From assembly GCA_036924085.1 (NCBI GenBank), contig JAVGWX010000004.1, forward strand, positions 15,899,454-15,963,453: DNA of 64,000 nucleotides, in the 5' to 3' direction. Both the position numbers and the translations under genes were made by a program. Shown piece after piece: positions 46,101-52,780 of the stretch. Position 1 is the first letter of the stretch, and each line of letters starts with the position of its first letter. The notes under the pieces are model-generated. The model was not told the DNA's origin, did no database searches, and saw only the letters and a list, made by a program, of their open reading frames with translations. The stretch comes from Ariolimax columbianus (Eukaryota > Mollusca > Gastropoda > Stylommatophora > Arionidae).

Positions 46101-47360
46101 AGTTATCCAATTCACTTCTCTATCATACAAAGGGCCCAGCAGTAAACTACTTGTGCACGTTAAGAGTTGAAAGAGACACCATTGAAAAAGTGAAGTAAAT
46201 AGAATGAGAGAAGAAAACAGAAAATGAGATGGATTGAAAGAAGCAAAAAGCATGTTATATAAAAATCTATCACTGTTGCTGTAATCTAATGTCAGGTACA
46301 CCAGAGATTGCTGGGCTGACAATAATTCAAGGTCTGGAGATTGTTCGCGGATGTTTGGGCATGAACATTGTCGGAGCTGATCTAGTTGAGGTAAGGAATA
46401 ACTTTCAGGTTAAAAAAAACACCAAGAGGACTAAGTAGCTGGCTAATGAAAGACGGGGTCAAGATATAATAGAAATAGGAGATGTTGATTATAGACATTA
46501 AAGGAAAATATCATGTTGAATAGGCTATTCTAGAAGCAATGCATATAAACTATTTGATGAACTAGGATCAGCTAGTTAATCGCAATGAATTATTTGTAAA
46601 ATGCACATAATTAGAGAATTAATCTCTATAAAATATATGTAAAGACAATAATTATTTGAGAAGTGTTCTCCAGAAGTGGCGTGCAAGACATTATTAGAAA
46701 AGTTATTCATAACAGTTAGTTGCAGTATTTGAATTATTAGAATTGTAATCCTTATAAAATATATGATAGGTTAAAAACATTTGGGAAATATTCCCTAGAA
46801 AGTAATTTCAAGACATGGATTATTGTTAATGTACTTTTAGAAATCATTTGTAAAACAAGATTAATTAGAAAGATAAGGCTTTCAAAATATGTGTAAAAGA
46901 AGTATGATTCAAAAAGTGAACCCTTGAAATTGTTTGTAAAACAGGATATGAAAGAAATAAACCACATGCAATTTTAGTGAAATATGGAATTTGGGAGAAG
47001 TGTTGGTAATATGGAGAATTTGTAAGTGATGTTATCCAAAAAGATTATAAAAAGAACAATGAAGATTAGAGAAATCACTCCCAACAGAATTCAAATCATG
47101 TCATGATTATTTAATGCCCCACTACAAAACTGCATGTCTTATCTTATTATCCCAAAGATTATTTAATGTCCCACTACAAAACTGAGTGTCTCATCTTATT
47201 GTCCCATAGATTATTTAATGTCCCACTACAAAACTGTCACTTATTTTTGTCCCAGGTGTCACCTCCCTATGATCCATTTGGAACCACATCCCTGGTTGCT
47301 GCTAATCTGCTGTTTGAGCTTCTGTGCGTTCTACCAAACGTCAAGTACTATGGACGATGA
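27747..47360 (+). CDS. AGMAT: Mitochondrial agmatinase / guanidino acid hydrolase, 8 coding exons
   Basis: Ureohydrolase (arginase/agmatinase superfamily), expected to release urea from a guanidino substrate using a binuclear Mn centre in mitochondria. Joining 27747-27978, 33138-33263, 36263-36447, 39761-39845, 42514-42629, 45657-45801, 46296-46390 and 47256-47360 gives 1089 nt and 362 residues (human AGMAT is about 352). All seven introns are GT..AG, with phases 1,1,0,1,0,1,0. Residues 1-48 are basic and Ser/Thr-rich, like a mitochondrial presequence; family homology starts at FNQP (49-52). Metal ligands are all present: His170 in GGDHT, Asp193/His195/Asp197 in DAHSDT, Asp284/Asp286 in SFDIDGLDP. 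The segment from SFDID to the Gly after TGTPEIA fits the third ureohydrolase signature. No stop or frameshift. Vertebrate AGMAT has been reassigned from agmatine to guanidino acids such as 4-guanidinobutyrate, so the substrate is left open. Confidence 0.95.
28005..28260. repeat. Degenerate ATCC/CTAC tetranucleotide tract (intron 1)
   Basis: Words such as ccatctgtctatccatctac, atccatccatccaac and ctacctacctag recur without a clean array. It starts 26 bp after the exon 1 donor. Confidence 0.7.
28390..28600 (-). repeat. Possible retroelement end with hammerhead-like core (intron 1)
   Basis: The minus strand reads cgactgacgaaggggttaaa then cgtgaagtgc. ctgacga fits CUGANGA and cgtgaag is a poor match to the second half. 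It resembles the stretch at 24541-24720 in layout only. A C run of about 13 bases lies nearby at 28680-28692. Confidence 0.2.
28601..29339. other. Intron 1, unassigned
   Basis: No exon or recognised element. A short (CAA)n tract lies at 28849-28866. Confidence 0.4.
29340..29785. repeat. CTAC, TA and TCTG simple repeats (intron 1)
   Basis: Degenerate ctac/tacc words, a TA run at about 29505-29568 interrupted by aaat and cata, then tctg units at 29695-29780. Simple-sequence DNA. Confidence 0.9.
29830..29945 (+). repeat. Dispersed repeat family A, diverged copy (intron 1)
   Basis: acttttcttccattccgagg, gtgaaccggagtcctcctgg and ccaatatggagat follow the same order as the copies at 2.7 and 5.3 kb, but with many substitutions. 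Confidence 0.55.
29946..30183. other. Intron 1, unassigned
   Basis: Left flank of the mariner element; nothing recognised. Confidence 0.4.
30184..31079 (-). mobile_element. mariner element, internally deleted (intron 1)
   Basis: Terminal inverted repeats cgaggcgtgttTaaatgaaa (left) and cgaggcgtgttCaaatgaaa (reverse complement of the right end) continue into cCggaCc/cTggaTc-like bases and are flanked by TA on both sides. The minus strand carries broken transposase: LLHDKDRRH (family LLHDNARPH), LPHPSYGPV (family LPHPPYSPD), then after frameshifts [18 protein letters not shown] and [12 protein letters not shown]. The helix-turn-helix half is missing. At 896 bp against about 1.3 kb for intact mariners, it cannot move by itself. 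Confidence 0.92.
31080..31131. repeat. (TA)n microsatellite at mariner edge (intron 1)
   Basis: About 26 TA units directly abutting the right TIR. mariner inserts at TA, so this is probably its target; atata also borders the left TIR. Confidence 0.95.
31310..31480 (+). mobile_element. tRNA-derived SINE, degraded copy (intron 1)
   Basis: Reads ccgttatcggcatgatccag, then gtcgacccatctgtagac, gggaagggaatgcgaggaaa and ctggacataccgccacacaa, ending cacttcatcccc. These words appear in the same order in the 7.8 and 60.7 kb copies. The tRNA head is not clear. Confidence 0.65.
31565..31845. repeat. 54-bp tandem repeat, 5 copies (intron 1)
   Basis: Unit ggctactggtacttgtacag + gtctccctgtggtgggccat + ctcattgtatgaca. 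Because 54 is divisible by 3 and no stop occurs, several frames are open on both strands; not regarded as coding. Confidence 0.93.
31975..32110 (+). repeat. Dispersed repeat family A, diverged copy (intron 1)
   Basis: tttttcatcctgtggcgtac, gagggtgaactcaagtcctc and gcataatgcagtacaacggc keep the family order. Weak match, recognised only by comparison with the 5.3 and 29.8 kb copies. Confidence 0.5.
32111..32704. other. Intron 1, unassigned
   Basis: No element or exon recognised. Confidence 0.4.
32705..32955 (+). mobile_element. Poly(A)-tailed retroposon, family C, plus copy (intron 1)
   Basis: Contains cttccattgcactttggttg, ggctagcttctgagagcgca, agcactggtttatgcgtctt and cgcctccgccagtagaatct, ending in an A-rich stretch near 32945. 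It is the reverse complement of 14579-14815. The tail is less pure than in the other copy, suggesting an older insertion. Confidence 0.75.
33138..33263 (+). CDS. AGMAT: AGMAT exon 2
   Basis: Residues 78-120. Acceptor is a long pyrimidine tract ending tcctcag at 33137; donor g|gtgag at 33264. Encodes the family block [20 protein letters not shown] followed by RQIRTESVM, which aligns directly with the start of the agmatinase fold. Phase 1 at both ends, so the exon could be skipped without a frameshift, but the fold would be lost. Confidence 0.95.
33663..34140. repeat. 44-bp minisatellite, about 10 copies (intron 2)
   Basis: Unit gtgaccagccctcccactga + agagtttgtaacgaacttga + ggta. Variants include aaaagtttg for agagtttg and aacagccc for accagccc. 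Overlapping minus-strand frames are repeat artefacts. Confidence 0.95.
34190..34375. repeat. Degenerate 33-bp tandem repeat (intron 2)
   Basis: Units of the form gaggtaaatgacaaccctcc + tggtaattgatat follow the 44-bp array with higher divergence; the shared words (gaccctcctgg versus gaccagccctccc) suggest a common origin. Confidence 0.7.
34376..35369. other. Intron 2, unassigned
   Basis: No exon or recognised element. A C-rich run lies at 35265-35285. Confidence 0.4.
35370..36165 (+). mobile_element. RTE-like LINE 3' end (intron 2)
   Basis: Starts in the RT thumb: [57 protein letters not shown] and [20 protein letters not shown]. After one frameshift it continues [12 protein letters not shown], then [20 protein letters not shown] and [12 protein letters not shown]. 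The tail is gacctgacctgacctcac. Only a stop at 35845 and one or two shifts break it, so this is one of the younger LINE copies here. It is 5'-truncated before the YADD box and ends about 100 bp before exon 3. Confidence 0.9.
36263..36447 (+). CDS. AGMAT: AGMAT exon 3 (first Mn ligand, GGDHT)
   Basis: Residues 120-181. Acceptor tctgtttag at 36262; donor aag|gtaagt at 36448. Carries VADIGDV and the first metal motif LGGDHT (His170), then YPILQAMK as in vertebrate AGMAT. It lies only about 100 bp after the 3' end of an RTE LINE in intron 2. Confidence 0.96.
36600..37165. repeat. GT-rich minisatellite, 33-60 bp periods (intron 3)
   Basis: Left half: units of agcagaaagggacgttttgt + tacattgggtagt, some extended by ggttctggtttgaagt. 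Right half (36940-37160): gttttgttatgttgtgtagt + agcagaaaggga, period about 35. The halves share the gcagaaagggacgttttgtt core. Confidence 0.9.
37166..38439. other. Intron 3, unassigned
   Basis: No exon or recognised element in 1.27 kb. Confidence 0.4.
38440..39610 (+). mobile_element. RTE-like LINE, RT to 3' end (intron 3, family D copy 1)
   Basis: Reads [15 protein letters not shown] (RT fingers), [16 protein letters not shown] (motif A intact), [17 protein letters not shown], and [12 protein letters not shown] (motif C intact), then WWFSYLCHI-like [16 protein letters not shown] and, after frameshifts, [17 protein letters not shown] and [20 protein letters not shown], ending [11 protein letters not shown] second copy of the same 3' region is at 59990-60590. 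Stops at 39061 and frameshifts make it inactive. It ends about 150 bp before exon 4. Confidence 0.9.
39761..39845 (+). CDS. AGMAT: AGMAT exon 4 (DAHSDT metal motif)
   Basis: Residues 182-209 plus one base of Gly210. Acceptor aatctgccag at 39760; donor g|gtaaat at 39846. Encodes [19 protein letters not shown]: Asp193, His195 and Asp197 are the central Mn ligands. At 85 bp it is the shortest coding exon, and it follows a LINE that ends about 150 bp upstream. Confidence 0.95.
39846..41689. other. Intron 4 (5' part), unassigned; G homopolymer
   Basis: An uninterrupted run of about 23 G lies at 40671-40693. Otherwise no recognised element or exon. Confidence 0.5.
41690..42085 (+). mobile_element. 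LINE C-terminal remnant, heavily decayed (intron 4)
   Basis: The + strand shows [17 protein letters not shown] and, in another frame, [30 protein letters not shown] and [12 protein letters not shown]. The order (GH.tRLP..PQQAL, RGRP.., then ..SPHR..) resembles LINE C-termini, but stops and shifts are frequent. Family assignment is tentative. Confidence 0.45.
42285..42402. repeat. 53-bp tandem duplication (intron 4)
   Basis: gaactttctcgtagattata with caaacatatcaaagaaagtg and ctgattgaaat is present twice, with one mismatch (agcaaac versus aggaaac). Recent duplication about 110 bp before exon 5. Confidence 0.93.
42514..42629 (+). CDS. AGMAT: AGMAT exon 5
   Basis: Residues 210-248. Acceptor tgtaccccaccag at 42513; donor cag|gtatat at 42630. 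Encodes [16 protein letters not shown] and VQIGLRG, matching the AGMAT stretch between the second and third metal motifs. Phase 1 in, phase 0 out. Confidence 0.94.
42630..44054. other. Intron 5 (5' part), unassigned
   Basis: No exon or recognised element. Confidence 0.4.
44055..45175. repeat. 33/27-bp minisatellite, about 35 copies (intron 5)
   Basis: Unit gatggttcctgcagcctgca + tggtatacagatt; shorter units lack the gcagcc step. A homogeneous centre (44540-44860) contains longer blocks repeated in the same order, indicating higher-order amplification. Degenerate at both ends. Open frames on both strands follow from the unit length. Confidence 0.95.
45176..45570. repeat. 26-bp GT-rich tandem repeat (intron 5)
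   Basis: Units of ggttatgtaggtcggtggtt + cctgta with many variants, some with an inserted gcttgtaggct. It continues directly from the previous array and ends about 85 bp before exon 6. Confidence 0.88.
45657..45801 (+). CDS. AGMAT: AGMAT exon 6 (SFDIDGLDP metal motif)
   Basis: Residues 249-296 plus one base of Gly297. Acceptor ctcacaaccag at 45656; donor g|gtaagc at 45802. Contains WNKSLVPLM and [16 protein letters not shown], with Asp284 and Asp286 as the last two Mn ligands. The exon follows directly on the tandem-repeat-filled intron 5. Confidence 0.96.
46296..46390 (+). CDS. AGMAT: AGMAT exon 7
   Basis: Residues 297-328. Acceptor ctaatgtcag at 46295; donor gag|gtaagg at 46391. Encodes TPEIAGLT, completing the third ureohydrolase signature, then [17 protein letters not shown] as in vertebrate AGMAT. 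Glu300 in TPE is conserved in the family. Confidence 0.95.
46391..47105. other. Intron 7 (5' part), AT-rich
   Basis: Loosely repetitive AT-rich sequence (aaaatatatgtaaa.., atttgtaaaa.. words recur at 46570-46970), not a clean array. No element recognised. Confidence 0.5.
47106..47255. repeat. 52-bp tandem repeat ending at the exon 8 acceptor
   Basis: attatttaatg starts at 47106, 47158 and 47210, each followed by cccactacaaaactg. The units end cttattatcccaaag, cttattgtcccatag and, in the last copy, cttatttttgtcccag, which is the functional 3' splice site. The upstream copies therefore hold splice-site homologues; the middle one keeps AG at 47209. Confidence 0.92.
47256..47360 (+). CDS. AGMAT: AGMAT exon 8 (stop codon)
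   Basis: Residues 329-362 and a TGA stop at 47358-47360. Acceptor ttatttttgtcccag at 47255. Encodes [20 protein letters not shown], the conserved C-terminal helix region, and ends KYYGR. The acceptor is the end of the last copy of a 52-bp tandem repeat (see 47106-47255). Confidence 0.94.
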   Translation: MSPPYDPFGTTSLVAANLLFELLCVLPNVKYYGR

Positions 47361-47573
47361 ATGGTGGTCCGGAAAACTCATCACTTTGATGTCGATATGC
47401 TAGCGTTGCACTGAGACAAACGATATCTTGAAATTCACCATTTTGTTTGATGTACATGATATGCAACATCAAACTGAATTAACTGTCACATTAGCTGTTT
47501 ATTGTACCATTAACATTCATTTTTGGGTCTCAATATTTTATTTGAGCTGTATTTGCAATATTGTTTGATAGCA

Positions 47574-47579
47574 AATAAA
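47574..47579 (+). terminator. AGMAT: Polyadenylation signal AATAAA of AGMAT
   Basis: Canonical AATAAA 214 bp after the stop codon and the first clear hexamer in the 3' flank. The implied 3' UTR is about 230 nt. Alternative downstream signals cannot be ruled out. Confidence 0.6.
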
Positions 47580-47599
47580 CTTAATATCAACACCAGCAT

Positions 47600-47940
47600 T
47601 ATTGCTATCATTTTGATAAAAGTAGTAAATCAAAGTAAAGCCTGAACAAAGTTTAAGTACTGGAGCTATAGATTGTGTATAATTTTTATGCATATTATTT
47701 TGTTTATCATTGTTATATTTGTTTGACTCAGAATACAAACAGTTGCTAATTAAATGTGGGTAAAGAAGTATGAGCTCCATTAAAGAACAGAACTGGGATC
47801 TGTACAACCAACAAGCTGCAGGGACTATTAATATCCATTGCTACTTACTGAGAGAGAAGAGACACCTATGGGTCTGTCAGGAACGCAGTTCTGTCAATGT
47901 TGTATAACATAAAATGCAAATTTTATCATTGAAGGTCCCT
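47600..47940. other. AGMAT 3' flank, unassigned
   Basis: AT-rich, nothing recognised. Confidence 0.4.
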
Positions 47941-47944
47941 CATC

Positions 47945-48495
47945 ATCAGTCATCTTTGTTCAGTGATTTTGTTGGATGTACAAAGTGTGTATGTTTTAAC
48001 CAGTCATCTTTGTTCAGTGATTGTGTCTGGATGTACAAAGTGTGTATGTTTTAACCAGTCATCTTTGTTCAGTGATTGTGTCTGGATGTACAAAGTGTGT
48101 ATGTTTTAACCAGTCATCTTTGTTCAGTGATTTTGTCTGGATGTACAGAGTGTGTATGTTTTAACCAGTCATCTTTGTTCAGTGATTGTGTCTGGATGTG
48201 CAAAGTGTGTATGTTTTAACCAGTCATCTTTGTTCAGTGATTTTGTCTGGATGTACAAAGTGTGTATGTTTTAACCAGTCATCTTTGTTCAGTGATTTTG
48301 TCTGGATGTACAAAGTGTGTATGTTTTAACCAGTCATCTTTGTTCAGTGATTTTGTCTGGATGTACAAAGTGTGTATGTTTTAACCAGTCATCTTTGTTC
48401 AGTGATTTTGTCTGGATGTACAAAGTGTGTATGTTTTAACCAGTCATTTTTGTTCAGTGATTTTGTCTGGATGTACAAAGTGTGTATGTTTTAAC
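47945..48495. repeat. 55-bp minisatellite, 10 copies
   Basis: Unit cagtcatctttgttcagtga + ttttgtctggatgtacaaag + tgtgtatgttttaac. Copies differ at only a few positions (tttt/ttgt, acaaag/acagag/gcaaag), making this one of the most homogeneous arrays in the window. Confidence 0.97.
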
Positions 48496-49285
48496 AACGG
48501 TAGCGTGTAATAATGATAATTTCCTTACCATTTCTGGATATCCTACAATATTTGAAAATAAGATTAGGCTGATTAGTACTAGATTTGTTAAACTAATTTT
48601 TGAAATGACAAGGCATTTAATCTCCAATAAAACTGTGCGATTTCATACTTTTACCAACAAGGCCATCCATAATTAATGGCTTGTCAGATGGCCTGATGGA
48701 GCATAAAACACAGACATTGAGAGGAAAGTGAGGCATCACTTGGATAATAATAAAACAGAGTGCATCCATAAATAAAAGTAGAAATATGATAAAATACGTT
48801 AGTAAAATGTGGAAACAAAGATAATACAAGAAGACTGATGAAGACAAGGAATGATAAAAAAAACTGAGTAAAGAGAAAGTATGTTAGAGAGTTTGACAGA
48901 TCATAATAAGATGATTAGACTAGAAGATAAATTGAAAGAAGAAATAGACATTGAAAATCTAAACTTCTACTCGATTTATATATCGGTAAACATGTGATGG
49001 TAAATTATGAAAGTCTAAATAAATCCAATATGGGATCTGTTTTAGACAATCTATGTACAAATAATGACTCCGGTGGTATTGCCTGGTAAGTCTATCGATT
49101 TCTGGAAAAAAAAACCTGTTCATGTAATTGCTAAATTAATCAGTAATTGATTACCAAATTCACATTGACAAATAATGTGTTTCTTTAATAGTTGCGTCTA
49201 TTTGTTTAGCAAATTTATTTTAAATTTATTAAATGATTATTGAGTAACTAAGTTAATGATTGGAATACTTGGAATCCTGGCATTC
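48496..49285. other. Unassigned AT-rich sequence
   Basis: Nothing recognised. Confidence 0.4.
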
Positions 49286-49571
49286 AAACATATATGTTTA
49301 TAGACTGAGGTACCACCTATTCAACAAATTGAAGATAGGTGGTACCGACGAATGCCCGTGCGGTACCGGTAAAATGACCGCTGAACATCTGCTGCAGAAC
49401 TGCCCGACATACGAGGATCAGAGAGAGCAGATGTGGCCATCACCAGTGGAACTGCAAGACAAGCTCAATGGCAGTGTCGACAGCCTCAGGATGACCGCCG
49501 CTTTTTTGGAAAAAATAATGGTTACTGTCTGACTGCGGACGAAGAAGAAGAAGAAGAAACATATATGTTTA
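49286..49571 (+). mobile_element. 5'-truncated I/Nimb-like LINE with perfect 15-bp TSD
   Basis: aaacatatatgttta occurs at 49286-49300 and again at 49557-49571, exactly flanking the insert. The insert (49301-49556) encodes the last part of the RNase H LINE: LRYHLFNKLKIGG, the CCHC-like CPCGTGKMTAEHLLQNC, then REQMWPSPVELQDKL and DSLRMTAAFLEK, then a stop. It ends in (GAA)n. The frame is uninterrupted through the whole insert, so this is a young insertion. Confidence 0.93.
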
Positions 49572-50220
49572 ATGCATGTTACCAGGCCAAAAAATGATAT
49601 AAAAACTACATTCATAGCTTAGTTTTACATTTTCAGCTTCGTAGCATTGGCAAGTTGTGTTTCACTAGGCTAAGGAGTGTCAATGAAGCATCATTGATCG
49701 GGGTACGACCGTTTTCTATAATTATGCTGGAGTTGACGAATGACACATTATGCCTTAAACATATCCAAGTTATGGTGCCTCATTTTAACTTTCACCTTAT
49801 AACCCCCAACCTACGTTTTACTCGCAAAGTGAAAAGGTGCACAAGATAATGTGTTTTTAATTTATCTACCAGAGCTCTGGATACTGGAGGCTTGGAATTT
49901 CGAAGTTTAAAAAAGAACACAGATCATTTTCTTGTATGGATTTATATGTACCAGACACTTTACTTAGCAAACGGGCCATCACAGCTAGAATAAAGTTCCA
50001 GGACTGCAAGATGTGACTTTCTTAAATATATGGCTCTGTCTGAAATTGTAATTTTGTTTACAAAGGTTTTTATTTTACATAGTGCTTATTTGACTTAATG
50101 ATCAGTTCACCTCCTTATATGCGTGACAAATCTGATTCCTTTGTTACCTGTTATTTCCTGTATTAATATGTTCAGAAATAACAATATAAATAATATGGCT
50201 TGGTTTGGCTTGGATCGTTC
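49572..50220. other. Unassigned sequence
   Basis: No element or exon recognised. Confidence 0.4.
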
Positions 50221-50318
50221 TCAGTCTTCTGCTACCAAACTCTGACATAAGGAGCAGCATGTAGTCCATAGAACGGAATGCGTTGTGTCGTAGATTACAG
50301 TTTGAATGCGATATTTGC

Positions 50319-50479
50319 ACCTTTTGGTCCTTCTTCTTCTTCTTCGTACGCTGTCAAACTGTATTTGTTCGAAGAAAGCAGCGGTCATCCTGAGGCTGTC
50401 GACACTGCCATAGAGCTTGTCTAGTGTTGCCACTGGTGATGGCCACATGTGCTTTCTCTGGTCCTCGACCTTTCGGTCC
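50319..50479 (-). mobile_element. 5'-truncated I/Nimb-like LINE, 12-bp TSD
   Basis: accttttggtcc at 50319-50330 and acctttcggtcc at 50468-50479 flank a 137-bp minus-strand insert that reads EDQRKHMWPSPVATLDKLYG and then DSLRMTAAFFEQIQ, ending in a (GAA)n tail next to the left repeat. Same family as 49286-49571. It interrupts the family E repeat. Confidence 0.88.
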
Positions 50480-50604
50480 AACACACCCGACTTCAGCAAG
50501 CATTGTTTTGAGTACCGGGTTAACATCCCCTCTTCGATCCCTTCTACTTAGCCAGTCGTTTACAGTCGGGTATCTAGGATCACCGTGTGGAGATGTAGAA
50601 GGAA

Positions 50605-50712
50605 CTTGGCAGCTCTGGTTCGCTGACCCTAACGCTAGCAGTCAGCTCTGGTTCGCTGGCCCTAACGCTAGCATTCAGCTCTGGTTCGCTGGCCCTAACG
50701 CTAGCAGTCATG
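50605..50712. repeat. 33-bp tandem repeat, 3 copies
   Basis: cagctctggttcgctggccc + taacgctagcagt three times; the single-copy form is at 57455-57480 in the other family E copy. Confidence 0.92.
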
Positions 50713-50735
50713 CACTGCTCAGCATCTTGATCGCA

Positions 50736-51178
50736 TATAAATAATATTAATCGATATGTTTAACATTGATATGCATCTTCCAAAAGCTAGTCATCACATA
50801 TGATGATGATAGCTGTTATGATGATTGAGGGCGCTGATTTAATTCGCCGTAATTTCCCATACTGGTACACATCTGGACATAAACCATACGATGAAGGCGA
50901 ATCAATAGTTTATTCTTACACAAATATCAAACAGAAAATAAAAATAAACAATTTAGCATGGAAATAATTCAATGTTTTATATCTTAATCAATACAGTACG
51001 AAACTACAAACTTGTATTGATGATAATGACTGTAAATTGCTAAGGTAGAGGTAGAGAAAGAGGATGACAGTCCCTAGATCCCTTCCCAAAATGTGATAAT
51101 TACTCGATGGAAGTTTTTCATTATATATCCATTCTTCTCCTTTGATTATGATCTTCAATGTGGTCACCGCACCAGTCT
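50736..51178. other. Unassigned AT-rich sequence
   Basis: Nothing recognised. Confidence 0.4.
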
Positions 51179-51195
51179 CACTCTCTCTCTCTCTC

Positions 51196-51241
<46 letters not shown>
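51179..51241. repeat. (CT)n microsatellite
   Basis: About 30 CT units with one interruption (ctcact) near 51198. Confidence 0.97.
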
Positions 51242-51244
<3 letters not shown>

Positions 51245-52300
51245 GTGTGCCATATATGTTATCCCTCCCTTGTTTCTTGGGCCTTTCATTTACTTCATTT
51301 ACATGCAGTGCTCATGTGCATTGGTTACCTCTTGTCTGCGGCTACCCCCGTGAAGACATTGGCTTGGGCCAGTGTGCGTCTAGACTTTACAGACACAATT
51401 AGAAGCACCCATATTATCTGCACAATGGTGGTATTCCTGGAATACCCAAGGATCAGTTGCATTCCTTCATTGTGGATGCGTTCCAATATTCTACACTTTG
51501 TCCTTAATAATGTTCTGATGCACAGCTCATAATTGATAAATGGAAGGACCAATTGATCGGACAGGATTCAAACCAACCGCTGCTCCATGATGCTAACCAT
51601 CATCGTTGTCATTGCTGCAAAACCAGCTTGTAACTCGTCTATAATTAAGATATAGATGGTAATTATAAGACATTGATTACCCCTAGATATTCTAAACTAT
51701 TGCACACCTAAATGAAACATTCATCGTGGATTATGTTAGGAAAGTCTGTCTTTGTCAATGAGTTGACTATGGGGCGTCAAATAACAACTGTTTTCGAGAT
51801 TGATCTGGGACCTTGACTATCCGCGCCACTGTGAGAATGCCTGTAAGGTCTCTTGTATGTCATTGACCATCGTGTGCCTATAAGAGACAGTTCTGTAAAT
51901 GGGTTAGTCGTCTCAAAACTTATCATGCGACTTCGCCCTGTGGGTTAAATTTTGACCACTTTTAATATATAAATTTGAACAGTAGAGTTACGTTTCTGGG
52001 GCAGCCCTGGACATACGCACCAAGGCGTAGATGTATATAATCTCAAACGGAGTGCAATTGTTCTTTCCATGAGGGCAGCTGATATCCAATTCTCCAGCCA
52101 TGGATTTATTGCACATTCTCTAAAACAGTACACCAATGTCACCAATTCCACACTTTTATGTGCATATACCAAATTTGGACAGTTTTATTTCGTTGAAAGG
52201 AAGAGTGTCCAATTAATGTACCGTATCTCCAAGTAACTAAATTGTGGAGAATTGACAAATTAATGAACTATATAAATAACCAGCTGACAGAGGACACAAT
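51242..52300. other. Unassigned sequence
   Basis: No exon or element recognised. Confidence 0.4.
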
Positions 52301-52780
52301 CGTCTACGTGAGATATGGTCAGTAGAGACACATCCCTCTACTTCAGACATGACCAGCTGACAAGAAACACAACCACCTACGTCAGACATGATAAGCGCAT
52401 AAGAGACACAACCCACCTACGTCAGACATGATCAGCGCACAAGAGACACAACCACCAACGTCAGACATGATCAGTGCACAAGAGACACAACCACCTACGC
52501 CAGTCATGATCAGCGCACAAGAGACACAGCCGCCTACGCCAGACATGATCAGCTCACAAGAGACACAACCACCTACGCCAGACATGATCGGCGCACAAGA
52601 GACACAGCCGCCTACGCCAGACATGATCAGCTCACAAGAGACACAACCACCTACGCCAGACATGATCGGCGCACAAGAGACACAACCACCTACGCCAGAC
52701 ATGATCAGCTCACAAGAGACACAACCACCTACGTCAGACATGACCAGCTCACAAGAAACACATTCGTCTACCTCAGACAT
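52301..52780. repeat. 39-bp minisatellite, about 12 copies, alternating unit types
   Basis: Unit gatcagctcacaagagacac + aaccacctacgccagacat. From 52536 two unit types alternate (cagctc..aacca and cggcgc..), giving a 78-bp higher-order period. The + frame codes a 13-residue repeat MISSQETQPPTPD and the minus frame is also open; both follow from the length being 3 x 13, so it is not called as a gene. Confidence 0.95.

Larger units (their letters stand above)
50221..50735 (+). repeat. Dispersed repeat family E, copy 1 (interrupted by a LINE)
   Basis: tagaacggaatgcgttgtgt, ctcttcgatcccttct, ttagccagtc, ggatcaccgtgtggagatgt and ttggcagctctggttcgctg match 57236-57485 in order. The copy is split at 50319-50479 by a short LINE insertion. 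Its end is amplified as a 33-bp unit, three copies, at 50605-50712. Confidence 0.8.

Noticed and set aside
47945..48495. CRISPR-like regular spacing of repeats
   Set aside because: The whole 55-bp unit repeats without variable spacers, and the sequence is eukaryotic; it is a minisatellite. The same applies to the other arrays.
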